A stretch of 15,625 nucleotides of DNA from an uncultured Sutterella sp. Lineage in GTDB: Bacteria > Pseudomonadota > Gammaproteobacteria > Burkholderiales > Burkholderiaceae_F. The notes below the pieces were generated by a model. The model had not been told where the DNA came from and made no database searches. It saw only the letters and a list, made by a program, of their open reading frames with translations. Numbering within the stretch: position 1 is the stretch's first letter; each line of letters opens with the position of its first letter. Below are positions 1-7,626 of this stretch, piece after piece. Location: positions 1-15,625 of the forward strand of contig CAJMEC010000042.1 in assembly GCA_905212345.1 (NCBI GenBank). Reading direction: 5' to 3'. The translations under genes and the position numbers were made by a program.

Positions 1-2544
1 AGCCGCGCCAAATCCGTCTTTTTTGTCGGCGATCCCAAACAGTCGATCTATCGATTCAGAAATGCCGACATCAATACCTATCTGGCCGCACAGGCCGATA
101 TCGGTGAAATTTATGAGCTAAAGAAAAACTATCGCTCCTGTCCGAGCCTCATCGAAGGAATCAATCGTTTCTTTACCGAGTCGGCCACCCCATTTTTAGA
201 TGCCGGCATGGGTTACAGTGCGATTTCAGCCGGATCCAATAAAGGTCCCCTTTTACTCAAAAAAGGCGATTCGTTTGAAGCACTACCCACCTTTGAAATT
301 TGGACTAAAGAGAAAGCGGCTTTAAATCCTACCGGTGACCGCAATCAGCAAATCAACCTCATTGCCAATGAGATTGCCGCTTTACTATCCGGCAACGTTT
401 ATAAGTCTAAAAATGAAAGGCTCAAACCTAGCGACATCGCTGTTTTATTTCGCGTGAAAAAATACGTACCGGATTTTCGGGCTGCCTTGGCTAAAAAAGG
501 CATTCGTGTTCTTTTTCAAGATGAAAACAGCATTTTTTCAACCGATGAAGCGAGAGAGATGCTCCTTATCATCGAAGCGCTAGAGTCACCCCGGGATATT
601 AAAGCGTTGCGCTTAGCCAGAAGCACAAGACTGATGGGCGAGAGCATCAACGCGATCATCCCGGAAGCCTTCGAACGCGAGGGACAGTCGGAATTAGACG
701 ATAAGGCTGCGCTTAAGGCCCGAGAGCTTATTGAAGAAGCCCTCACGATATGGAATAAGCGTGGAGTTTCCGCCGCCATAGCTAAAATTATGCTTGAGTG
801 CGGCACACAAAAAAGACTCTTGCCGCTTCAAGACGGGGAACGACAGCTCGCCAATTATCAGCATCTCATGGAAGCGCTGCAGGAGACTTCTTTATCTTTA
901 AAAGGCATTTCCGGTTTGGCCCGATGGCTGAGCCAGCAAATTCAAAATCCACCCGATGATGAAAAGTATCAATTAAGGCTTGACAGTGACGCGGACTTAG
1001 TCAATGTCATGACTATTCATAAGAGTAAAGGGCTTGAGTATCCGGTCATCTTTTTACCCTTTGCCAATGCTTTGGAATTGGGGGCCGCCGGTCACCATAA
1101 AACTCGTGTCTTTAAGAGCATTCATAACGGTCGGATTTCATTTACTTTCAGTTTTTATCCGGTCTATCCGAACATTGACGAAATGCTCTACCATGAGGAG
1201 GATTTGGAAAACTTGCGCTTGGCTTATGTGGCCATGACCCGAGCTTCCCAACGCTTAGTGTTGCCCCTGACGTACTATAAAAGCGGCAAGGCTTTCAAAA
1301 TTACCAGCAATGCCTATGCTAAGGCATTAACAGGTCAAGAAAAAGCCAGCCAAAGCGATTTTGAAACCTGTCTGACTCATTGGCTCAAAGACGCGCCCGA
1401 AGGACTGGCCGTGCGGAAAATAGCCGATGATACGCAATGCCTTTCATGGCACAAACAAAGCGCAACACGTCAAGACAATAATGAAACCGATGAAGAACTC
1501 AGTGCCGCGTGCGGCCGAGTGATTCCCACGTCATGGTTTCCGACAAGCTATACAGCCATTGCACGAGGAGCAGCAGAAACAACGGAACGTTTGACACTTA
1601 TCGCAGAAAAAGAAGATAGCGATGAAAGTGAATTGATGAATCGTGAATCTTTTGAAAAAAGTGAGCAGCCGAAAGATCCTCAGACACTGACCATTATGGA
1701 TTTTGAACGAGGCCTTGAAAGCGGTACCTTTTTGCACGCTCTTTTTGAGCGAATCGGGTTTGATATTGTAAAAAAGGCCGCTGACGGCTCAGCGGAATCC
1801 GAGGCAACGCTTAATCGAAACCTTACGCGTCTCATGATTCCTTTCCAATACCATTTACAGCCCTATGGCATTGAAGGATATCTGCCGGTTTTAAACAAAC
1901 TTTTAAAGGACGTGCTTTGCTCAAAGATAGTTGATAAAACTGTATTTGGAACTCAAACGGATTTGAGGTTGTGTGATTTAAGCGCTAAACATAAAACCGC
2001 CGAAATGAATTTCACGATTGCGATCGGCAATCCGGCCGAAGGCCATCGTCCGGTGAGCGCCAAAAATTTGAGCAAACTTTTAAAGCATTTTGATCCCCTG
2101 TATCACATTGAAATCGACAATGACAGAGAGTTGCGCGGCTACCTCACAGGCGCCATTGACCTTGCCTTTGAATTCGACGGCCGGTTCTTTGTTTTGGATT
2201 GGAAGGGCACAAAGTTAGCCGATACGGCGGAAGGCTTTTCCCATGAAAGAATGCTCGAAGAAATCCAAAAACATCATTACAGCCTTCAGTACCTGATTTA
2301 TCTGGTCGCTCTCAGGCGTCACCTGCGTTTTTGCGGAATTGAAGACCCCGATGAAAAAATGGGTGGCATCATTTACGCCTTCATTCGTGGAATACGCAAA
2401 GACGATCCCAAACCTTTCGGTGTTTTCACTGCCCGGCCGCCCAAGGCATTGATCGCCTGTTTGGACGATTTTTTTGAAAATGGTTATCACGAAGGTTCAG
2501 TGAACGCGTACGCTCAAACCGCTCAATTGGAAGGAACGATTTAA
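1..2544 (+). CDS. recB: RecB, exodeoxyribonuclease V beta subunit (5' partial)
   Basis: This is the helicase-nuclease subunit of the RecBCD complex, which unwinds and degrades DNA from double-strand breaks and loads RecA. The frame is open at base 1, so the N-terminal part including Walker A lies outside the window; 847 residues are present against about 1180 in E. coli RecB. The first codons encode GDPKQSIYRFRNAD (UvrD/RecB motif III) followed by KKNYRS (motif IV). Further on come VNVMTIHKSKGLEYPVIF (motif V, about base 1000) and LRLAYVAMTRASQRL (motif VI, about 1215). The C-terminal nuclease domain has GTFLHALFER, then AIDLAFEFDGRFFVLDWKG, with the metal-binding Asp codons at 2158 and 2197 and Lys at 2203, and a later LQYLIYLVAL segment as in RecB. 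An acidic, poorly conserved stretch near 1590-1700 joins the helicase and nuclease parts. The stop is 1 base before the next gene. Confidence 0.96.
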   Translation, partial: SRAKSVFFVGDPKQSIYRFRNADINTYLAAQADIGEIYELKKNYRSCPSLIEGINRFFTESATPFLDAGMGYSAISAGSNKGPLLLKKGDSFEALPTFEIWTKEKAALNPTGDRNQQINLIANEIAALLSGNVYKSKNERLKPSDIAVLFRVKKYVPDFRAALAKKGIRVLFQDENSIFSTDEAREMLLIIEALESPRDIKALRLARSTRLMGESINAIIPEAFEREGQSELDDKAALKARELIEEALTIWNKRGVSAAIAKIMLECGTQKRLLPLQDGERQLANYQHLMEALQETSLSLKGISGLARWLSQQIQNPPDDEKYQLRLDSDADLVNVMTIHKSKGLEYPVIFLPFANALELGAAGHHKTRVFKSIHNGRISFTFSFYPVYPNIDEMLYHEEDLENLRLAYVAMTRASQRLVLPLTYYKSGKAFKITSNAYAKALTGQEKASQSDFETCLTHWLKDAPEGLAVRKIADDTQCLSWHKQSATRQDNNETDEELSAACGRVIPTSWFPTSYTAIARGAAETTERLTLIAEKEDSDESELMNRESFEKSEQPKDPQTLTIMDFERGLESGTFLHALFERIGFDIVKKAADGSAESEATLNRNLTRLMIPFQYHLQPYGIEGYLPVLNKLLKDVLCSKIVDKTVFGTQTDLRLCDLSAKHKTAEMNFTIAIGNPAEGHRPVSAKNLSKLLKHFDPLYHIEIDNDRELRGYLTGAIDLAFEFDGRFFVLDWKGTKLADTAEGFSHERMLEEIQKHHYSLQYLIYLVALRRHLRFCGIEDPDEKMGGIIYAFIRGIRKDDPKPFGVFTARPPKALIACLDDFFENGYHEGSVNAYAQTAQLEGTI

Positions 2545-2545
2545 T

Positions 2546-2998
2546 ATGATTCGACGTAAACCACAAGCCATTGTTTTTGATCTGGACGGCACCCTTTGCG
2601 ATTGCGAACATAGGGTTCACTTTATGCGTGAACGACCGAAGCACCGGGAAGAGTTTCACTCGGCCTGTGTTTTTGACAAAGTTGTTCCCGCCTGTAAAGC
2701 GCTAATCGACATGGCAGAAGAAAAAGGAATCAAGGTTATTCTTTTATCGGCCCGCCCAGCCCGCTTTAAACCACAAACCGAAGAATGGCTCACCAAGAAC
2801 AATATTCATTATGATCAGTTGATCCTGAGCCATTATCCGGAACTGAGCGACCCGGACTATAAACTTAAAATGTACCGGGAACTGATTGAACCTTTTGCGG
2901 ATGTTCTCTTTGCCGTCGATGATCGTGATATCGTGGTTCAAATGTGGCGAGACAACGCCATCACGTGTCTCGATATCGCAGGCAATCACTTTTCTTAG
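2546..2998 (+). CDS. HAD-family phosphatase resembling T4 polynucleotide kinase 3'-phosphatase domain
   Basis: This is a stand-alone 150-residue HAD-superfamily phosphatase. Visible motifs are FDLDGTLCD (motif I; nucleophile D12 and acid/base D14), LLSARP (motif II, S68 with R70), Lys 106/108 (motif III region) and AVDDRDIVVQMWR (motif IV, D125-D126). The SxR spacing, a Trp soon after it and the DDRxxVVxMWR ending closely follow the phosphatase domain of T4 Pnkp, which removes 3'-phosphates from nucleic acid ends; no kinase P-loop is present. The substrate is inferred from family resemblance; a nucleotidase or other small phosphatase is the alternative. The start lies 1 base after the recB stop, with GGAAGGA at the recB end as the likely ribosome binding site, and recD begins 14 bases after the stop. 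The gene therefore sits inside the recB-recD operon, which suggests a job in cleaning or sensing broken DNA ends. Confidence 0.82.
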   Translation: MIRRKPQAIVFDLDGTLCDCEHRVHFMRERPKHREEFHSACVFDKVVPACKALIDMAEEKGIKVILLSARPARFKPQTEEWLTKNNIHYDQLILSHYPELSDPDYKLKMYRELIEPFADVLFAVDDRDIVVQMWRDNAITCLDIAGNHFS

Positions 2999-3012
2999 AC
3001 AGGTAAGCGACC

Positions 3013-4842
3013 ATGGCAGACAATCAAACAGAACTCAGCCCCATGCAGCTCGCCTATCGAGCGATTGGCCTTTCACTTTGGCGAACACGCCAAAGGGCTC
3101 TCGGCACAAACGAAAACGCGCCCGAATGCCTTTTCAAACTAATGGACGCTTTGGCCATAGCTGATGAAAAAGGAAGTGTGTGCATACAATGGGAAAAGAC
3201 CGAAGCCTTCCTTGGAGGCGAAGAAATTCAACTTTTAACTGAAAAACGTCTGCTCGCGCAAAAACCACAGTCAGACCGGAAAAATATTGACGAGGAGATT
3301 CCTTTTGTTCTCGACATCGGCGAACGAGTTAACCGTCTGTACATGCAGCGTCACTTTGAACAAGAACGTGATGTCGCCACCAAAATTTTGGCTTTTACAC
3401 AACAAGATTCTTTCAGTTTAGCGACTGCGGCAACCCAAACACTCAAGCACTTGGATACCCTGCGTTATAACGAATCCTCCGATGACGATCCCTCACGCGC
3501 AGAACAACAGGGGGCTGTTGCAGAGGCCTTGAAAAAGCACTTTTTCATTATTACTGGTGGACCCGGTACCGGCAAAACAACGGTTGTTGCCAAACTTTTG
3601 GAATGTCTTCTAGCTCAAGACGCTTCGCTTAAAGTGGCTCTGGCAGCTCCCACGGGTAAAGCCACAAGCCGCATCATGCAGTCTCTTATGGGATCATGCC
3701 AACGTTTCCCATCATTCTTTAGTCGTGTATTGAAACGAATTCAAGAAAAAACACTTGCCGCCCAAACTATCCATAAGTGGCTTTTGACACGAAATGTTAA
3801 AGGCGTAATGCCCAGTGAAAAGGATCCGTTGGATATTGACGTTATGATCGTGGATGAAGCCTCCATGATTGATTTGCGATTAGCCCAAAGACTATTAAAA
3901 GTGATTGATCCGAAAAGAACCCGTCTGATTCTTTTGGGTGATAAATTCCAGTTGTCTGCCGTGGGACCGGGTTCTGTCTTAGCTGATCTGACCGCAGAAG
4001 ATGGAGCGCTTGCCAATAATATGGCTGAACTGACCATCAGCCACCGTTTTACAAGCGACTCCAATGTCGGCCGTTTGGCTCAAGCCATCAAATCGGCCAA
4101 CTCTAGCTTTAATGGTGAAGACTTTATCAATCAATTTAAAAAAGCCGAAGACGGCAAAGATAAGGTAAGTATCCGCCTTTACCGAACAGGTTTTGTTGAT
4201 CCGTCTCTTATTAACTGGATTCGCCCACATATCAAAAGCTATGTGCAAGTGCTAAACGACTACCTTAAGGATTTGGAAAATCTGATTGCCGATGAAAATC
4301 TTCTTAAAAAACTGTGGGATGAAGCGGAGAGATTTCGAATCTTAGCTGCGCAGCGCGAGGGGGCGAATGGCGTCAATGCCATTAACCGGTTAATGGAAAG
4401 CATTGTTCGGGAGCATGTAGGTGCTGAAGAAGATTCCCTTTTTTATCCTGGACGCCTGGTCATCATCCGAAAAAACACGCCGATTCTTGATGTCTACAAC
4501 GGTGATGTGGGAATCGTGATCCCCCAAGCGGACGATCCTACCCGATATGATCTTTATATCGGTGACCGCCATAAACGCATTCCTGTCGGCCTCTTACCCG
4601 AACACGATACAGCTTTTGCCATGACGATTCACCAATCACAAGGCTCACAGTTTGAACACGTTGCTGTGCTTTTGCCGGTTGCGGATGATAATCCCTTGTG
4701 CTGCCGGGAACTTTTCTATACGGGCGTTACCCGTGCTCAAAAAGAAGCGGCGGTCTTCGGAACGTTTAAGAGTATTGAAGCCTCTGTTTTACATAAAACA
4801 GAACGCTCTAGTGGCTTGGCAGATCGCCTTCTAGGTCGATGA
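3013..4842 (+). CDS. recD: RecD, exodeoxyribonuclease V alpha subunit
   Basis: This is the 5'-3' helicase subunit of RecBCD (superfamily 1B), 609 residues and close to the E. coli length of 608. After an N-terminal domain of about 160 residues that would contact the partner subunits, the motor shows Walker A GGPGTGKTT (182-190), the motif LAAPTGKA (about 210-217), Walker B MIVDEASMID (278-287), LILLGDKFQLSAVGPGS (motif III), FAMTIHQSQGSQF (motif V) and LFYTGVTRAQ (motif VI). The ATG follows a modest AGG ribosome binding site at 3001-3003, 14 bases after the phosphatase gene, consistent with one operon. Two adjacent TGA stops end the gene. It is convergent with ahpC, and the hairpin at 4851-4870 lies between them. 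Confidence 0.96.
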   Translation: MADNQTELSPMQLAYRAIGLSLWRTRQRALGTNENAPECLFKLMDALAIADEKGSVCIQWEKTEAFLGGEEIQLLTEKRLLAQKPQSDRKNIDEEIPFVLDIGERVNRLYMQRHFEQERDVATKILAFTQQDSFSLATAATQTLKHLDTLRYNESSDDDPSRAEQQGAVAEALKKHFFIITGGPGTGKTTVVAKLLECLLAQDASLKVALAAPTGKATSRIMQSLMGSCQRFPSFFSRVLKRIQEKTLAAQTIHKWLLTRNVKGVMPSEKDPLDIDVMIVDEASMIDLRLAQRLLKVIDPKRTRLILLGDKFQLSAVGPGSVLADLTAEDGALANNMAELTISHRFTSDSNVGRLAQAIKSANSSFNGEDFINQFKKAEDGKDKVSIRLYRTGFVDPSLINWIRPHIKSYVQVLNDYLKDLENLIADENLLKKLWDEAERFRILAAQREGANGVNAINRLMESIVREHVGAEEDSLFYPGRLVIIRKNTPILDVYNGDVGIVIPQADDPTRYDLYIGDRHKRIPVGLLPEHDTAFAMTIHQSQGSQFEHVAVLLPVADDNPLCCRELFYTGVTRAQKEAAVFGTFKSIEASVLHKTERSSGLADRLLGR

Positions 4843-4850
4843 TGAAAAAT

Positions 4851-4870
4851 GGGCTCCGTCAATGGAGCCC
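4851..4870 (-). terminator. Terminator between convergent recD and ahpC
   Basis: Perfect 7-bp inverted repeat GGGCTCC/GGAGCCC with a 6-base loop. Read on the minus strand it lies 24 bases after the ahpC stop and is followed by ATTTTTC, so it fits an intrinsic terminator for ahpC. On the plus strand it follows recD by 8 bases but lacks a good T-tract, so termination of recD there would be weaker. Confidence 0.65.
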
Positions 4871-4894
4871 TATCATCTTAATATTAAAGTACGA

Positions 4895-5458
4895 TTAGAT
4901 TTTTCCAACCAATTCAATTGAAGGTTTTAGCGTTTTCTTACCCGGCTCCCACTTAGCAGGGCAAACCTCCCCCGGATTCTCGGCAACGTACTGAGCCGCT
5001 TGAACTTTGCGAAGAAGTTCCTTAGCATCACGACCGATACCACCGTCGTGATGTTCCATAATAACGATCTTGCCTTCAGGATTAATCACAAAAGTTCCTC
5101 GCTCAGCCATACCATCGGCTTCGATCAAAACATCGAAATTACGAGCAATCGCCTTGGTGCTATCGCCTAACATTGGGAACTTCACTTTACCGACCGCCGG
5201 CGATGATTCATGCCAAGCCATATGCGTGAAATGTGTATTACAACTGACTGCGTAAATTTCGACCCCAAGCTTAGTAAATTCCTCATAGTGTTCAGCTAAA
5301 TCTTCTAACTCCGTAGGACACACAAAAGTAAAGTCTGCCGGATAGAAAAAAATGACAGACCAGTGTCCTTTAAGGCTTTCTTCGGTTACAGTAACAAAGT
5401 TACCCTTTACAAACGCTTCTGTTTTAAAGGGCAATACCTTGGTATTTAAAAGAGACAT
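4895..5458 (-). CDS. ahpC: AhpC, alkyl hydroperoxide reductase peroxiredoxin subunit
   Basis: This is a cytoplasmic typical 2-Cys peroxiredoxin of the AhpC/Prx1 class, reducing hydrogen peroxide and organic hydroperoxides. At 187 residues it has exactly the length of E. coli AhpC and aligns end to end by eye, from MSLLNTKVLPF to the terminal LVGKI. The peroxidatic cysteine is C47 in FTFVCPTE and the resolving cysteine is C166 in GEVCPAKW; GGIGRD lies at 139-144. An extra C73 occurs in VSCNTHF, where E. coli has Thr. The start is supported by AGGAG at 5465-5469, six bases before the ATG. No ahpF reductase partner lies in the window, so its reductant is encoded elsewhere. The Fur-type palindrome at 5471-5489 suggests metal- or peroxide-responsive control. 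Confidence 0.97.
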   Translation of the reverse strand: MSLLNTKVLPFKTEAFVKGNFVTVTEESLKGHWSVIFFYPADFTFVCPTELEDLAEHYEEFTKLGVEIYAVSCNTHFTHMAWHESSPAVGKVKFPMLGDSTKAIARNFDVLIEADGMAERGTFVINPEGKIVIMEHHDGGIGRDAKELLRKVQAAQYVAENPGEVCPAKWEPGKKTLKPSIELVGKI

Positions 5459-5470
5459 TTTATTCTCCTA

Positions 5471-5489
5471 ATTGATAATGATTATCAAT
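5471..5489 (-). promoter_or_regulatory. Fur box upstream of ahpC
   Basis: ATTGATAATGATTATCAAT is a perfect 9-1-9 palindrome whose core TGATAATGATTATCA equals the classical 7-1-7 Fur recognition motif. It ends one base before the ahpC ribosome binding site region and lies 13-31 bases upstream of the ATG, so a bound repressor would cover the transcript start or early leader. A possible -10 is TATCAT (complement of 5491-5496), but no convincing -35 is spaced correctly. A PerR-type regulator of the same superfamily is the main alternative binder; the G/C at the second and second-last core positions favour Fur. Confidence 0.75.
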
Positions 5490-5554
5490 AATGATACAGA
5501 GAATAAAATTTTTAAACGTAAAGAAATGTCAGAAACTATGGAAATGATTGGAAT

Positions 5555-5581
5555 TGGGCCACGGATGATTCCTGTGACCCA
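5555..5581 (-). terminator. Possible terminator hairpin after the DUF456 gene
   Basis: An imperfect inverted repeat pairs TGGGCCACGG with CCTGTGACCCA (about 9 bp with one mismatch and one wobble, 6-base loop). It begins 9 bases after the DUF456 stop on the minus strand. The following bases (ATTCCAATC) are not a T-tract, so it may be only a weak or Rho-assisted terminator, or a 3'-end stabilising structure. Confidence 0.35.
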
Positions 5582-5589
5582 TGACAAAG

Positions 5590-6081
5590 CTAAACAAACC
5601 GCATCACGCACATAATGCCGATCATAATAAAGGCAATGGCAAGTTTAGCCGCGATGCCGGCAATCATACCGATCCAAGTGGCCCAACTGACTTTGCCTGC
5701 TTTTCGCATATCGCGGTGACCGATCATTTCACCTACAAAAGCCCCAATAACGGGGAAAAGGAAAATACCGACCAAACCAAAGGGGATTCCGACGATTGTG
5801 CCGACAAAGGCACCGGTCAAACCCAATTTTGTCGCCCCCGCTTTCTGCGCTCCCATGGTCTGGCTCACCCAATCGATGATAAGCGAGATAACCGTCAGCA
5901 CGCCCAAAGCGATGAGCGTTCCCCAACCGAAGAATTGATAATCTTCAAGGTAGGCAATGAGCCAGCCGCCCGCAAAGATCATCGGAATACCGGGCAAAGC
6001 AGGAATAATGGTTCCGGCCAACCCAACAAGAATCAACACAAACGATACAGCGTACAAACCGTAGGTTATCAATGCATCCAT
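5590..6081 (-). CDS. DUF456 family membrane protein
   Basis: A 163-residue glycine- and alanine-rich integral membrane protein with about four or five hydrophobic segments. The pattern VGLAGTIIPALPGIPMIFAG near the N-terminus and GAFVGTIVGIPFGLVGIFLF followed by GAFVGEM match the DUF456 family, whose function is not established. I chose the ATG at 6081 (MDALITYGLY...) because it opens directly into the first hydrophobic segment and lies 4 bases after the dnaB stop; an in-frame ATG at 6189 would overlap dnaB by about 100 bases and add a polar extension unlike the family. The spacing implies co-transcription with, and translational coupling to, dnaB. Confidence 0.85.
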   Translation of the reverse strand: MDALITYGLYAVSFVLILVGLAGTIIPALPGIPMIFAGGWLIAYLEDYQFFGWGTLIALGVLTVISLIIDWVSQTMGAQKAGATKLGLTGAFVGTIVGIPFGLVGIFLFPVIGAFVGEMIGHRDMRKAGKVSWATWIGMIAGIAAKLAIAFIMIGIMCVMRFV

Positions 6082-6085
6082 AGTC

Positions 6086-7453
6086 TTATACTCTTGCCCT
6101 ATTCTTAAATTGTGTGTACTCACCAAAGAATGTGAGCTCCACCGTTCCGGTCGGACCGTTACGCTGTTTGCGGATAATAGCTTCAGCATCGCGTTCTTGG
6201 TCCGTATCCTTTAAATCTTGGTTATAAACAACGTCACGATAAAGGAAGATAATGACGTCAGCGTCCTGCTCGATAGAACCGGATTCTCTCAAGTCACTCA
6301 TCATCGGGCGTTTGTCAGGACGTTGTTCCAATGAACGATTTAACTGAGACAAACCGATAATGGGACAGTTGAGCTCTTTAGCCAAAAGTTTCAGTCCACG
6401 AGAAATATCGGAAATTTCCTGCGCGCGGTTCTCTCCGCGTCCATCACCCGACATCAACTGAATGTAGTCCACAACAATGAGTCCCAATTGTTTGACTTCA
6501 CGCGACAAGCGTCTTGCGCGGGATCGAACATCAGTAATCGTCAAACCCGAAGAGTCATCAATAAAGATATTATGCGAATTGGCAATATCGGCTACCGCCG
6601 CCCCCATCTTTTGGAATTCGTCACCTTCCAAGCGGCCATTTCTTAAATGTTCCAAACGAATGCGCTGATAAGAGCTGATCAAACGCATAGCCAATTGTTC
6701 CGCCGGCATTTCCATGGAGAAAATCGCAACAGGCATCTCGGCACGCATGGCAACATACTCAGCGATATTCATGGCAAAGGTCGTTTTACCCATAGCAGGG
6801 CGCCCCGCCACGACAATCAATTCACCGGGGTGCATGCCCTTTGTCAGCCGATCTAAATCAATAAAACCGGTCGGCACACCCGTGACAGGATTTTGGCTCT
6901 TGGAGTTATAAAGTTTCGTGATCTGCTCAGAAACCGCAGCTAATGCGCTCTTCACGGGTTTTAATCCAGCCCCGGCAACTTGGGCGTCTTCACTGATTTT
7001 GAAAATAGAACTTTCTGCCCGATCCAAAATGTCTTTTGTTTCCATTCCCTTGGTATCCAGGGCAGAATCGACAATCTGTGAGCCGACATTAACCAAACTG
7101 CGAAGAATGCTTCGGTCACGCACGATTTCAGCGTAACGACGAGCGTTGGCCGAGTTGGGCGTGTTCATGGCCAAAGAGTTTAAAAAGCTCTTGGTTCCTT
7201 CCTGACCTAAGCCCACGGCTGCCATTGAATCGTGAACAGTCAAAACGTCGGCGGGACGCCCTTGACTGATAAGCTGAACAATATGCTCGTAGATGCGACG
7301 ATGATCCCCCCGGTAAAAGTCTTCAGGCGAGACAACGTCATTCACCATGTCAAAGACACGGTTATCAATCAAAAGGCTTCCTAATAAACCTTGTTCGGCT
7401 TCTGTCGAATGCGGTGGTAAGCGTACGGTATCGGTGGATTTTTCTTCAGGCAT
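6086..7453 (-). CDS. dnaB: Replicative DNA helicase DnaB
   Basis: The hexameric 5'-3' helicase of the replication fork, 455 residues, which is normal length with no intein. The N-terminal DnaB domain begins with LPPHSTEAEQGLLGSLL (about 12-28), and a linker around 150-190 leads to the RecA-like motor. Walker A is GRPAMGKTT (217-225), the H1a region is FSMEMPAEQLAMRL, Walker B is LIVVDYIQLMSG (325-336), and the C-terminus carries SDLRESGSIEQDADVIIFLYR, including the arginine finger region. The ATG has only a weak ribosome binding site, and a possible extended -10 lies at 7495-7503. The usual rpsF-rpsR-rplI neighbours are absent; upstream is an autotransporter separated by its own terminator, so dnaB probably has its own promoter. 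Confidence 0.98.
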   Translation of the reverse strand: MPEEKSTDTVRLPPHSTEAEQGLLGSLLIDNRVFDMVNDVVSPEDFYRGDHRRIYEHIVQLISQGRPADVLTVHDSMAAVGLGQEGTKSFLNSLAMNTPNSANARRYAEIVRDRSILRSLVNVGSQIVDSALDTKGMETKDILDRAESSIFKISEDAQVAGAGLKPVKSALAAVSEQITKLYNSKSQNPVTGVPTGFIDLDRLTKGMHPGELIVVAGRPAMGKTTFAMNIAEYVAMRAEMPVAIFSMEMPAEQLAMRLISSYQRIRLEHLRNGRLEGDEFQKMGAAVADIANSHNIFIDDSSGLTITDVRSRARRLSREVKQLGLIVVDYIQLMSGDGRGENRAQEISDISRGLKLLAKELNCPIIGLSQLNRSLEQRPDKRPMMSDLRESGSIEQDADVIIFLYRDVVYNQDLKDTDQERDAEAIIRKQRNGPTGTVELTFFGEYTQFKNRARV

Positions 7454-7494
7454 TCTGACAATAAATTCATAAATGTATTAACAATGGAGAGGCT

Positions 7495-7503
7495 ATTTTA
7501 GCA
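7495..7503 (-). promoter_or_regulatory. Candidate extended -10 promoter of dnaB
   Basis: The minus strand reads TGCTAAAAT, an extended -10 (TGn plus a five-of-six match to TATAAT). It would start transcription about 35 bases before the dnaB ATG, downstream of the autotransporter terminator. There is no good -35, which extended -10 promoters can tolerate. The remaining bases of the 7454-7626 gap hold nothing else I recognise besides the terminator. Confidence 0.35.
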
Positions 7504-7565
7504 GACGACCTTGTCCGCTCTTGAAAGAAAATGTTTCTGCAAGCGAAATATTTTTGAGAAATAAA

Positions 7566-7595
7566 TTCCCGATGGTAAATTCTCACCACCGGGAA
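7566..7595 (-). terminator. Intrinsic terminator of autotransporter 1
   Basis: On the minus strand TTCCCGGTGGT pairs with ACCATCGGGAA: 11 bp with one G-U and an 8-base loop. TTTATTTC follows. It lies 31 bases after the autotransporter stop and upstream of the dnaB promoter candidate. Confidence 0.75.
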
Positions 7596-7626
7596 TATCT
7601 TATTGTTTTTTAATAAATATTATTAA

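Noticed and set aside
1..207. Treating recB as starting at the ATG at base 208
   Set aside because: The same frame is open to base 1 and encodes helicase motifs III and IV, so the gene simply continues beyond the left edge.
5581..6108. A 175-codon open frame on the plus strand
   Set aside because: It is exactly antisense to the DUF456 gene, has a polar composition typical of an antisense shadow (His/Asn/Lys-rich) and no ribosome binding site.
6082..6189. A 36-residue N-terminal extension of the DUF456 protein
   Set aside because: It overlaps the dnaB coding end in another frame and adds a polar segment not expected in the family.
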